64,000 nucleotides of DNA from Ulota crispa (taxonomy: Eukaryota; Streptophyta; Bryopsida; Orthotrichales; Orthotrichaceae), in NCBI GenBank assembly GCA_963920765.1, contig OY987244.1, positions 19,696,358-19,760,357 on the forward strand. The letters are read 5' to 3'. Below the pieces are notes generated by a model. The model had not been told where the DNA came from, did not search any database, and saw only the letters and a program-made list of their open reading frames with translations. How positions within the stretch are numbered: position 1 is the stretch's first letter; the number at the start of each line of letters is the position of its first letter. The translations under genes and the position numbers were made by a program. Below are positions 1 through 11,835 of the stretch, one piece after another.

Positions 1-2639
1 CGAGAACCTGAATCCATCAGAACAGCAGATGGAGGGCCTAAAATTGGCGGATAAACGAAATCATCATAACTCCTGATGCATACATAAGCTAAAAGAGTTC
101 ATAAGAATTTCCAAAAATCACCCCTCGATCTCCTCTATAGTAATGTAAGAAATGGTAAAACCTTTCTAATGCACCCCTGAAAGATTGGTTTCTGACTTCA
201 AAATGGAAACACGTAAATTCCTGGTCCGTGTATGCATTGGAACTTCCTCCATGCTGTGCCAGAAATTTATCATACTGCACGAAGCCACACGGAAATTAGA
301 CCCAACATATATGGCAATCTAAAGAATATCACATGACTTGCAAACAGATGCAGTTGTCAGAAACGGCAGAAGAGTAAATTATTCATCATAAATCGACTCT
401 ACATCACAATAAAATAGTTTGGCATGTGAATAGTACATAGCGGGAAGTTGACTCTGGTACAACATGTCTGAAGTAATTCCGTTGACGTAGAAGACGGCAA
501 TAAGTGAGGATTATTCGACTGAAATTTGTTTTGTACATACGCTTTCTGAAAAGTTCATGATGAGAGAGATAGGCAAAGAGAGCAGTACCTCATTCTCATC
601 CGGGAATTTGGTGCTACCCATAAACAGCATATGTTCTGTATTATCAAGGAATCAGTAGTTAAGCTCGCTATTTGTGTAACATTCACAGACAGTTCTGATT
701 TCGTCAGGAGTAATTTCTGGCTGAAGAAAAAATCAACCAACTAATGCAACATTAATTAGAGTGAGCAAGGGACATCAGCGTACATGTGCTAAAGCTAAGA
801 GGTGGGGCGTTAGTGAATGACAAGATAAAATATTGATTAAAAGCACAATAGCATAATTTGTTAATCACAGACTCTCTGAATGGCGTTGATGTCAGCCGCT
901 TCTTTACAATGGATTATGGACTACAAGATTGGCATTCATGAATCAGGTGGATGAGTCCTGAAGATGCGGAAAACATTGAAAGGCATAGAGTATTTCTCCT
1001 TGAATTTTCAGAAGCTTGATTGTCCACACAAACAGTTCTAGGTCTCACATAATACCGGCTGTTTCCAACTCTACACTTACCAAGAAAGTGAGCGAGACCT
1101 GGAGCCTCTGGGGGGTCCACCATGCTTCCCACTCCCACACACATGGCAGCTGCAGCCTGACGTTAGGCACCGTGGACATGTTATTCGACGCCAGAACACC
1201 TTGAAATCAAGCCTTATTTGAGTCCACAATTTTGATATCTTGCCACTCAAGCAAGTACAACCCTAGGAAATATGGGTGATGGATACACTATAATGCATGA
1301 GTCTCTTCGTACCGTCTCTTAGTGCAGATGTTCCACATACTTCCGTTTAAGCTTGTTATTATCAAGACAAGAGGCGAGGGTTTAGTGATCCTGCCAGCGC
1401 ACATTTTTATGTGATTGATCTTGCGCTGATTCCTCATCCTGCTTATCCTGCTTTAACCTGTTCTGCTTCCACCGGTTCAATTGCTTGTCCTGCTTTAACC
1501 TGTTGTAAAGCAAGGCTCTGTTTGGAACCCCTTCTTCATCTGTAGGCCCACTTTTGCAACCAAAGGGAAAATCAGCTCTACACTGAACAACCAACACAGT
1601 TTATATGTAATGTTGCCTGGAAATTGGTAGACTTCGTCTACGAAGTACAACACAGATCTTCGTGGCGTGCGCTTGACACCCTTTATTATCGTGTATTTAC
1701 TTAAAAGCAGCTAATCGAAAGCTGCATAGATATGGGTAAACTGGACTCAGAAAATAAGGGGACACACTTGTGTTCTTCACTCTCCTACCTCCGAGATGAC
1801 TATGCTACGAGATTACTGGTTTCTGGTTACCAGGATGATACGGCAGCCGAAGCTTCACCTCGGACACGAAATCTTCGCCATATAATCCTGCCACAGGAAA
1901 AGAACGTATGAGCATTACAGCAATGAGAAGAAGATAAACTCTTCATGTTGCAGAAATGTTGCAGAAGTTAACAAGAAGGAAATTGGAACAGTAATGGGAA
2001 GTATGCCGATCACCACACCAATTCGAGAACTACACTCATTTCGCACGAGTTGTGTCAATTAAAAAAATTCTTAGATTGTCATCAAAGATGCATTGAGAAT
2101 GCTTGTCTAATGACAGCACACCTATACCTGGCCATGCGGTCTAGGGTTTGCAGGAAAAGCCACACAAGTCTTAGCCCATTGCCAATCATGCTGTCATAGC
2201 TTTTGATAAATATCAATTTTGTACAATCCGTATGCATGTCAACATAATCAAACATCACCACATCAAATTTGAAGTAATTTTTATCGTGTTTTCACTAACG
2301 GAGATCGGCTCAAAGTTGGTGCATGCGATCCATGCCATAGCGACAATGAGAAGGAGATATGAAAGGATGCAGACCTGTGCAATGCGATTGGAGCTGGGGC
2401 CCGCTACACGAAAAGGACGGGTCCCCCTCGTCGGCACATCTCGCTGGACCCTCCCATTCAAGATCCATCATGTCTTCCGGTTCACCACCATCCTCGTCCT
2501 CGTCACTGCTCTCAGGGACGTCGGCCACATCTGGGTCAGAGATCAGCAGCACTCCCAACCCATTGCGCAACTTGATCAGCTTATACATCCGTTTGTCGCT
2601 CGCTGCTTTCACGACCGGTGGCCCTTCCTCCACCTCCAT
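1..2639 (-). CDS. Nardilysin/insulysin-like M16 zinc metalloprotease, 5' part
   Basis: Six minus-strand exons join in one frame: 2375-2639, 1831-1887, 1403-1539, 1081-1156, 589-635 and 162-274 (231 codons plus 2 bases); the gene continues beyond position 1. The start ATG is at 2639-2637. The N-terminus has the family's DKR.Y..I.L.NGL..LLI.DP pattern followed by an acidic stretch (SSDEDEDGGEPED), which is typical of nardilysin-like M16A enzymes. A spliced AAAAMCVGVGSMVDPPEAPG segment leads into HFLEH, the inverted HxxEH zinc and catalytic motif (His and Glu on either side of the 1081/635 intron), then HMLFMGSTKFPDENE and YDKFLAQHGGSSNAYT. Family members cleave peptides before or between basic residues in cytosol or organelles. 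Exon 2 and exon 3 (1403-1539, with donor AAT|GTGCGC) are less certain than the others because their sequence is lineage-specific, but phases fit. The next exon left of 162 was not resolved. Confidence 0.9.
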
Positions 2640-3176
2640 GATGGTCAGCGTTCCCGAGAGGACGCAATGTATTCCACGAAGTTGTTTGCACTGCAAAGCT
2701 CCGAATACTGGAGATTGAAATTCAACATTATCGCATACCTTCCACCCTAATCTCGCCTTTGGAAAGGCACGCAGGCTTGACCAACACATGGCTTGAACTC
2801 GAGAGATACGAAGCGATGGAAGCTAAAGCTTCACTAAACCACTCCAAACAAACTTCCCTTTCGTCGTCCTCAAAGAGCTAACTCTCACCACGCAAACAAT
2901 CTGGACATCCCATCGCTGCAACGACCCACCTCCACGACCAGCAAGACCAGCACGTGCAAATGGGGACAGGAGAGGACGGCCATCCCCGGGTGGTCATCCT
3001 CGGGTGGTCATACATCCTGCCACCAGATAATGTTGCACTCAAATGCAAGAGTTCAAAGCTGCATTCGATAGAAAAGGCAGGGATTTGAAGCCATTTAAAG
3101 GAGACATTCGAAAGCATCACCAGACATCGCGGCATCGAGGACTAACAAAGAAAAGAATTGATCTGCCCATCCCAGC
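2640..3176. promoter_or_regulatory. Divergent promoter interval between protease and MORN genes
   Basis: The two start codons lie 537 bp apart in head-to-head orientation, so this interval should hold both 5' UTRs and a shared promoter. A short direct repeat with core CGGGTGGTCAT occurs twice at about 2987-3010. No clear TATA box was seen on either side; a TTTAAA occurs at about 3095, some 80 bp before the MORN start codon. Confidence 0.5.
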
Positions 3177-6100
3177 ATGGACAAGCCAATGCTAAAATGC
3201 CATACCAGGACGAGGTCACCCGACTCGCCACCGCCGCAGTCGCCGCGGCCCGCAAACCCACCGCTGTGGCCCGTGAAGAGGAAGAAAAAGAAGAAGGAGG
3301 GGCGGAAGAAGGGGGAGAAGGGGCCGCAGCCGTCTAACAAGCACCCCGACATCGAGACGCCGTCCATGGCGATCGTGGAGCGAGCGCTCAAGCCCTACAA
3401 GGGCGTGACCACAACGTGGGCCGTCCGGTACCTCCATCCACCACCGTCGGCCTACCATGACGAGCAAGGCCGCATGCGGGTGGCGGGCAGCAGCGGAGGG
3501 CGCTACTCCGGTGACGTCTTCGGGGGTCTGCCTCACGGCGTCGGGCAGCAGTGGGTGCCTCTCTCGGCGCCCAAAGGGAAAGAGCACTTGCTGTATGAGG
3601 GCGAGTGGGAGTTCGGCGACAAGACCGGCAATGGCATCTTCTTCTACCTCAACGGCCAGGTAACGCCCGCGCGCGAGCTAGCGATCGATCCCCTCCACCA
3701 AACCATAGTTGCAATGAAACGCGTCTCCGGACTTTCCAGGGACCATATCAATCGATTGAATAGGAATGCGCTGCTTGCATTTCTTTTCTCAGCTCGATGC
3801 AACGACTTGTAAACTCAAAGTGCAGACCCCAAATCAAAGAGATCCCTGTAATTCCAGCAAAAACGTTTCATTGCAACAATGACTCGAGCTCGTTGCTTGC
3901 CTGCTCCCTATCAGTAACAACTATTTCGTTACGCTGGCATGATTCAGGGCTCCAAATTATGACATTCATTAAGCTCAAAAAGATGAGATTTGTGTCGAAT
4001 TGCGTTTTCAGATGTTCGACCATAAAAGTACCAACGTCGTGATACTCCGCCAATGTGACGAAAGTGGCGTTTTAGTTCACGGCGAAGTGCTGCCTCCCTC
4101 TGCCTGGTCGTAGCCGATTCGCCGGTTCTATACAGAAAGCAGGCGAGTGGCGGATCACATGACTGCCCGCCCCTGCTTTTGAGCGATTCTTCAGAAGAAG
4201 GGCATGCTACAATGATGATCTGCATAAACAGTGATTGAATATTCCAGACCCAAGTTACTTGTACTGCTTGTTTTGCTAACATTTTTTTTGTGTTTGGTCT
4301 ACTCTTTTTCCACGTCCTAGTTCCGTTTATGAGCAGCCACCTCGCAAATGTAATACTAAAAACACCCAAATTGACTGGGAGGCTGAAAGCCAGAACATTC
4401 TCAAACCCTGTTCGTTGTATTTGTGCACCATCTGGATTGTCGGTGGTCGGGCGCCTTCCCTCCCCTCCTCCAGGGTGTAGTGGAGTGTCATCACATGGAA
4501 ATACAATCCTGATCCCCTTCACTCAAAGCTCTTTGTTCTGACCTTCTCTAAAATGACACTCCAGAATTACACGCTTGCCACTCACTCTCATCGACTGTAG
4601 CGCGCTTGTCACGCATTCTAGTCATGTCATAGATTTGCGTCCTCAGCTGGTAAGTTTAAAGGGATTTGAGTGCACTTTTACAGAGTACCGACCTGCCAAC
4701 AGAGTGGGTACATGGGACGTTGCCTTGGAAAGGATACCAACGATCTCGGGGGAAATTGCAGGAGTATCGAGGTGGAGTGCAGAAGGGCGTGCATCACGGC
4801 GTCGGCGCCATGCATTATGCCAATGGGAATATCTACAAAGGAGATTGGTGGCGAAGTCGGCGACATGGCCTCGGTACTTTTGTAAGGAATTAAATGTCGC
4901 ATGGCTGCATCCATCTCTGATGCAATTTTCCTTGCGCATGCTGCTATGGAATATTGGAAGCGAGCGATTGAGTGGCGATGGTGGGGGTTGGCAGTACTAC
5001 AACGACGGCGCAACCTACGTCGGGCGATGGACGAAAGACAACCGCGACGGGTGGGGAACGAACTACTGGCCAGACAGGCGGCGCAAGTATGAAGGCGAGT
5101 GGAATGGCGATGACCCCATCTGTGGTCGCTGGTCCACCATGAATGCCATGGACTTCCAAAAGCTCGCCAGTCACGGCCTCACTTGGCCTCCTGCTCTTGA
5201 CGCTATCATCAAAGATGGTTACCCTCAGGAACGAGTGCAGGTACTCGCTCACTCTGATGTGTCTGGACTCTTATGTTCTGGCATGCCGAATGCAATGAAC
5301 TGATTTACCAGCGTCGTATGTTTGTTTACAAAGTTAGGGTGAGATTCATGCTTGAATATCTCTGTGCCGGCTATACAGACTCCAATGAATGTGATCGTTG
5401 TACATATGTGATCAGGTGGCATTCCAAGGGCTGCGATATCCCGAATCTGTTTACTTCTCAAGAACATGCACGATGCGCAACAAGCGATTTGAAGGAGTGA
5501 ACATCGACAGAATGATTGAACGCGTAAGAATCCACTCTACCAAAACTCCTTTGCATGCATGTTGCAACATTAGGTGGCACTTTTCACTTGTCGATTGTTT
5601 TCCTCGTGCTAGAGAATCTGAAACTTAATTGTTTCTTGGTTTTCAGAACGACGGAAGGCAGATTGGTTCGATGAGAGCGGAGCACATGGAAGCTTTGTGG
5701 CATGCATTTGATGAACTCACTCCTGGGTACTACCGGCGAACGCGGTTGCACTTCATCCACTTGCGTCGCCTTATTCTGCTGGCTCGGCTTGACCCCGACA
5801 ATGAAATGGTCAGCATCTCATCACTTCCTCCGCTCTCACCCTTTGGCAGCAAAATGTTAGGCTGTAGCTACCTGCTAATGTCATAAATTTCCAATATACT
5901 AGTCAATCTGATGGCCATATTGACTACACCAGCACACAGGTTATTCCCCGTGAATCCCACAATTCATGAGGAGGTCTCCGTATGGTCACAATAATCAGTG
6001 GAAGCCTCCATATGATTAGTGTACCGTAAAGCCCTCCTCACGAATGCTGGGACATTCTCTATACGAAGCTAACTAAAAGTTCCTAAAATTTCCAGTTTTG

Positions 6101-6303
6101 TTTTCCTGGAACCCGTGTTTAATCTACCTGTCTTTTGGTTTGTTCATACTTGGTTAATTCATGACACATCTGTTACGTTGAATTGTTGGCAGGGCAAAAA
6201 GCTGTTAGCTAAGTTGTTGGACAGTGCAGTTGCAACGAACGGGCTTACGTTCAACAATTTCATGCATATAATACAGGGCTTCCACGATCCTATACCTGTT
6301 TAA
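3177..6303 (+). CDS. MORN-repeat protein, 435 aa, six exons
   Basis: Exons 3177-3659, 4684-4881, 4995-5240, 5416-5523, 5647-5808 and 6193-6303 all join at phase 0 with GT/AG borders and end at TAA, giving 435 residues. Residues 35-50 form a very basic Lys/Arg/Glu tract. About six MORN units follow: GRYSGDVFGGLPHGVGQQW and YEGEWEFGDKTGNG in exon 1; YRGGVQKGVHHGVG and YKGDWWRSRRHGLGTF in exon 2; YVGRWTKDNRDGWG and YEGEWNGDDPICGRW in exon 3. The last three exons encode an all-helical-looking tail without MORN units. It lacks any kinase domain, so it is not the plant PIP5K type. MORN proteins of this kind are often ciliary or membrane-associated; a ciliary role here is inference. The ATG at 3177 is the first in frame after the presumed promoter; an internal start is possible. 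Confidence 0.9.
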
Positions 6304-8199
6304 CAGTAGGTATGCTATGCCAGTTCTGTGACCCTCACTCGAGCCTTGGGTGTATAGAGAGCGAATCGTCAATCTCTAATACGGATTCTGTAGCTTGTAG
6401 AAATTCAGGTGAAATTCAGGTGCATATATCCTAAATTTGGGAGAAGGCAACAAATATGTAGCTTTTGCATTAGTTTGTACATTTCTCAGGGAATTTATTG
6501 AAAACCCACTTAGGACAGCATTGTATAATTATGGGAAAACAACGAGCAACAGCATCACTTGCAGTTTTACTGAACAACAAATCACAAAACGAAAGTTTGA
6601 TTCATTACTAATGGAAACCTTTACAACAGTGCTGATCACTGTTAAACTTTGAAGCTTACCACACAAAAGGAAATGACACAACGGTAAGGTACCGGTCTGT
6701 GAACATTGGCAACTGGCTACCACAGCGAGAAAGATTTAAGGAGTCCCTTTTTGATCATTTGGACACCATACGCGATGCATAAAAAATGACGAAGAAGCAC
6801 GTGCCCTTTCAGGCTTTATCCTGGGAGCCGTTAAATGGGGAAAAGAAGTGCTTTTTTAGGCCATTCCATTTGTTTGGTTAATCCATTTTTCACATATTGT
6901 CACTACACTCTTGCATCATTATGACCTAACCTCTCTTTGCATGGAGAGGATTTTCTAATTTGAAAAAGTTTGTATTTTAAACAACAATACAATATAGCTT
7001 TTTAAAACTCTTTTCTGTACAACACTGATTGGCAATAATTTCGCTTGTCAGTTGCCTGAGTGCCAGCCCTTTCGTTCTTGAGCTTAAACCCTGAGGCCCT
7101 GAACGCCCCACAGGACTAAAAGTATCCTCAGAAGATTTCGTCTAATTTTTTGATCCATGCAATTGGAGTAATGGTAATGCGAGCCAAATGTTGTATGTGT
7201 GCCTCTAAAGTCTTAATGGGGTGGAATATCATATGAGGCAAGGTGGCAATTGCAAGTAGCATCTGTAAGTTGTAAATGGTCAATTGGGCAGTCAATATCC
7301 ATTGCAAGCTTTCTTGCGTGTACTTTGAGGTGACAAGGATTGGCTGACACAGGTTCAAGCAAGTTCCAAACCTTTGTTGTATCAGCCCTCATTGACTATG
7401 CTGGTTATTGATTTTTGTGCAATAGCAATTCAAAGCCTTAAAACTTAACATCCAAAAAAGTACGGTCATTAATAATTTACACATATGTGCAAACACATCT
7501 AATCTTGCTACTCACAAAGCTTGAGGTGAATTAGGGGCTTCTCAAATTTTGCAAGAACTAACAAATAGCAACTACTTGCCAAAAATGAGATTTTGTCATC
7601 ACAAGTTGTTTAATTAAATGTTACAATTTCTTATCTTAGAGGTTAGGGGTAGTTGCAAGAATGACTTGTACTACATTCTGTCCCCCTCGCCCTCTATAGC
7701 TTCTTTTTTGCTTATAACTTTTGCAAAATCAGTTATTTTTGCTTCTCCTTTTAAAGCAACGTGCACATGGTAGTTACTAATGTTCAAAAATTATTTGGTA
7801 TTTTTTAAAATTATTTTGCTATTTTTGGGTTGACCCCAATTGCATGTCTATCTTTGCCATTTTGGTGGTTTTTAGTACTATTTTGGGTCCAAAAAAGATT
7901 TGTTAGGGCTATAAATCAAGGATGCTCTTTACAAAGCATAATTACATGCATTTGTAGAAGGATTTTGCAAAATTATGAATTCCATGGCGTCTGCATTGTC
8001 TCAAAGTGGGCATCCTATCTCCCTTCATTAGCAAAATACAGAGAAATTCGTGAGCAAGGCAATTATACCATGTGAATGTGTTCAATGAGTTCTCAAATGG
8101 CCATTTTTTGTTTCAATTTTTTGGTTATTTTTGTAATTACTAAAATTAAAAATATGGCAACATGCAAATTTGGCTAATTTCTTGTCCCCAAGCCTGAAT
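6304..8199. other. Intergenic, AT-rich, no gene seen
   Basis: This follows the MORN stop codon and should include its 3' UTR. Short open frames occur but none has recognisable motifs, splice context or raised GC. Base composition becomes AT-rich after about 6.9 kb. Confidence 0.5.
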
Positions 8200-10700
8200 A
8201 GTACTCATGTAGCGGTGCATGCACTACGTAGTACCATTGGTAGATGACATCCTCTGCAGTTCACTAGCTACACTTCATTTGTTCACCAAGTTCCCGTTAC
8301 TAGTAGTTGGCTTTGTGCCGCCGTTCCTTTGAGCGCAAGTAAAGTCTAGCAGCATCACCACGTCGGACCCTTTTCCATCTGTTTCTTTCTTTGTTTTCGT
8401 TGTCACCAATTCTTCTTCGTTTTTTTTGCGCTTCTAGAGCAGTCGTGCAGTGGGGGGGGGGGGGGGGCTCCAAGCTGTCCTTGCAGCGACGACGCCATGC
8501 CAGCATCGAGGGAGAGGCGCAACGGGCCGCAAATATGATTAGACGTTGAACGCCTATGTCAGGACGCCTAAAGAATGAAGAAGAGGGACAAGCAGCGTCG
8601 CTACTATGAGTCAGAGACGTCAGCTTGCAATGGAGGAGGCTCAATTGGACCCATCACGCGCCACACTCCATCGATGTGGAGCTGAATTGTCAAGAGACCT
8701 TGTGTACTACTTGGAGCAGTTACCAGACGAGGACTTTTGGGCAGCGGTCATGGATATGGTTTTCCAAAATCAAACAGTGAGAATGCTCATTCTAGATTAT
8801 TATCCAACTCCAAAGGACACACAAGCTCAACGCGATATCTTGCAAAATATTTGTCTGAATTTGCAGGCAATGAAGATCCCCCGCTCTTATGGGATGTTGG
8901 CTCGGAAGCGCTCCATTCTAGAAGCAGTTGTATTTGACTAGGACTGCAACTCCAGCAGACTTCACAAGCTCCTAGGCACTCACAAGCACAACGTGGAATC
9001 AGCAACCCGAAGGCTTCAAGAGATCAAACCAAGACCGGCATTTTGTTTCAAACTGCCTTGTAGGAAGAAACACGACGAAGGGGTCGCCAAGGAGGTGCGG
9101 GCCATGGTTGTTACATTGGACCAATTCTAACCCGCTCATCCGTCCAACGCAAATATAAATGGTCAAGGCACAGACACATGTACCTTTTTTTCTTGTATTT
9201 TATTTCAATATGGGTTTAGATACAATCTTGCACTTACGCTAGAACATCCACTTCTTGATTTTAGAGTGGACAACCACCCCATTTGGATCTGTCTGTCCAT
9301 CCGCTTGTCCTGTCCGACAGTCAAATCTTGCCTGATGTAACAACCCTGGTACGGGCCACTGTCACCGCGTGGTGGACCGAAGAGACGAGGGGCAGTCCCA
9401 ATCGGAAGCAAATTTGTAAGAAGCAGCTTGGGCAAAGCTTGTACAAACAACATGCTGCACATTTGCTCATGGAGAGCTAGGTTATTCCAACTCCCAACAT
9501 TTTGGAATGAATTGTCGAATGTTGTATTTCCACTTCAATAATTATTTAGTGCTTCGCTTATTGTTAGCATGAACGTGAAGGTCAAGTTCTCTAGGGAGGT
9601 TTTAGGATATCTATAAGTTGGGCGATGCTTTTGCACTTGTTGAGCAAATGCGTTATATAGGGGTCGTTCTGCGCTTCACGTCATCACACTCTGCACCCAC
9701 CTCCTTTGTTGGTGTTGTTGATGTTGCAAACAAGACCCTACATCTTCTTCTATCATTCATTCCACCGCTGTTCCCCTGGTAGTACACTAAACTTTGCTTT
9801 AGTACAAATTCCTAATGTGTTTGCAAAGACCTTCAATCTCCATGTGCATGCTCAGTTAGACAGTCGAAGGTAATACAGTTATTGGACATGTCCAACCCAT
9901 ACACTGCATGCTAGGAGTGGATCAGATAATACTGTTACTCTCTCTATTCAGTACTAAACCACGTTCAAGGACAATGTTGACCACTTGTTCCATATTACTT
10001 GTTCTAACCCCCATTTCTGAAGAAGATCCAATCCACAAAAGTAGCGTGGACACATGACTGAGTTTTGTATTGTCACTACCAACTGACACGGTCATGTCTT
10101 GTCCTACGTGTACACTAGCACTATGTAGTACACTGTCTCTCCTCCTTCGATATTACAACACCTCCTTCCACCTTTAGTGGTTCCACTCTCTCCTCTGTAG
10201 TACTAAGATCGCAAACAACCACCGTTCCACATCTACTACTGTGTCTTCTAGTACTCTGTAATGAAAGAAGCCCTCACTCCGTATGCATAGATGCCATACT
10301 TATGAGATTGGTGTGCTCACGCACTACACTATGATATACAATACTGTCACTACAATAGTATCCATGACTCTCGAACGCCGTGACAATGCTGTTATCAGTA
10401 CTATAGAGGACTGCAATTTTGTACAAGTACATGTGCATTTGCTCTATTGCATAGTAAGTGCCTCATGCGTTTACCACGTAATACTGTAGAGTTCTATCTG
10501 TTCTGTTAAGTAGCATACACTTATGCTACTTAGAAACTAGGTAATACTATATTCTTGCTAACTACTTCATGCGCCCACCACGTAGTACTATAGAATCTTA
10601 CATGTTCTCTTATATATCATACACTTGTACTATGTGTAAACTAGGTAATACCATTCTGTCGCTACTTTCCAGTAGTAGTACTAAATGTTCTGCATCTACA
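8200..10700. repeat. AGTACT/GTAGTAC-rich zone
   Basis: Short palindromic words (AGTACT, GTAGTAC, TAGTAC) recur, most densely at about 9.8-10.7 kb, far above the rest of the window. Similar words recur at 15.9-16.3 and 22.0-23.0 kb, on either side of the decayed genes. This looks like subterminal or internal repeat DNA of one large element. It contains the first exon of the transposase-like relic at 8606. Confidence 0.4.
8452..8467 (+). repeat. Run of 16 G
   Basis: A homopolymer of 16 guanines sits about 140 bp before the first ATG of the transposase-like relic. It could form a quadruplex or be a sequencing or assembly artefact. Confidence 0.9.
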
Positions 10701-11835
10701 AATTTGCCTAACTGCTAATACCTGTTCCTTGAACACCGTGCCAAGATGGCAGGTACAATTATTCCAACGTTTCCGCCAAAGTCATCTTCATTTTCAAATA
10801 CAAATTTTAGTCCTTCATCAAGTTACGGCCATTCTTTGTAATCCGCTATGAAAAACACAACATCTGTAGCTCCCACCATCACATCCAAGTCCATTTTCTT
10901 CTACAAGCCCTCAATGCTTTTAGGGACCCTCAACATGGGGCACACGTTTCATTCCATTGCAGCTGCCATTGCGGCATTTGCGGGTCTAGTGCTGATAGAA
11001 GATGCCATGTTGGGGCCAGTTAATTTGAGAATGTGACATAGATGTAGATGTCTGTCTTGTGCACAAAAGAAGAGGAGGCCAAAATCCACAACATGAGGTG
11101 TTGATTCATTCAAACGCTTTGAATCAATGCGATGACGCCACTAAATTGTACTGTCCTACTCTTGTACGTACCTGTTACTGACTGTGGGCCTTGCAGGTGC
11201 TTAACCGGATCTTGCAAACAATGCAGGGTGCGAACATTTTGTCTATGTCCCCTTGAAAGAGTTGACGGACCTCACCGTGAAATAAGCTAGAAAAAATTTG
11301 AGTATCAAATCAATAAAGAGGTTGATTCAAACAAGCCCCAATGGAGGATCACAAAGGTGACACAACAGACCAGTTTCTCAATGTTCATGGACTTTCTCAA
11401 GTCAAATTTCTAGGCCTTTGTGCTCCACAACTTATGCGCCTATTGGCAATTTGATTAGGCAAAGCTAGCTAAGGACTCATTGCCCCAAGGTTCAATACTA
11501 ACACACATTGATTTCGCTAAAAATTATTCATTTCAAATTCAGAACAAGATATAGTCTATGTATTACCACTCTACGCAGATCACAATAATGATTCAAGTTG
11601 TTTATTGACTAGAAGTTCTAGAAGACAACAATAACGCAAAACCAATGCAAATGCAAGAGACGCACTACCGGATTTTTGATGACAAAGCACACAATACCAT
11701 GTTTGTTTAACACTGCCTCCTAAAGTACTAGGCGTGGTTGCTTGACCACGGATGCAGTCTAGACATGCACCTCATTTTTAGCAACGACTGCGCAGCTCAA
11801 TACAAAAGTGCTAGGTCCCTATATTTTATTGCTAG

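Noticed and set aside
2232..2750. 172-codon plus-strand frame
   Set aside because: It is the antisense shadow of the first protease exon.
3944..4522. 192-codon minus-strand frame
   Set aside because: It lies within the first intron of the MORN gene, shows no recognised motif and no splice or codon support.
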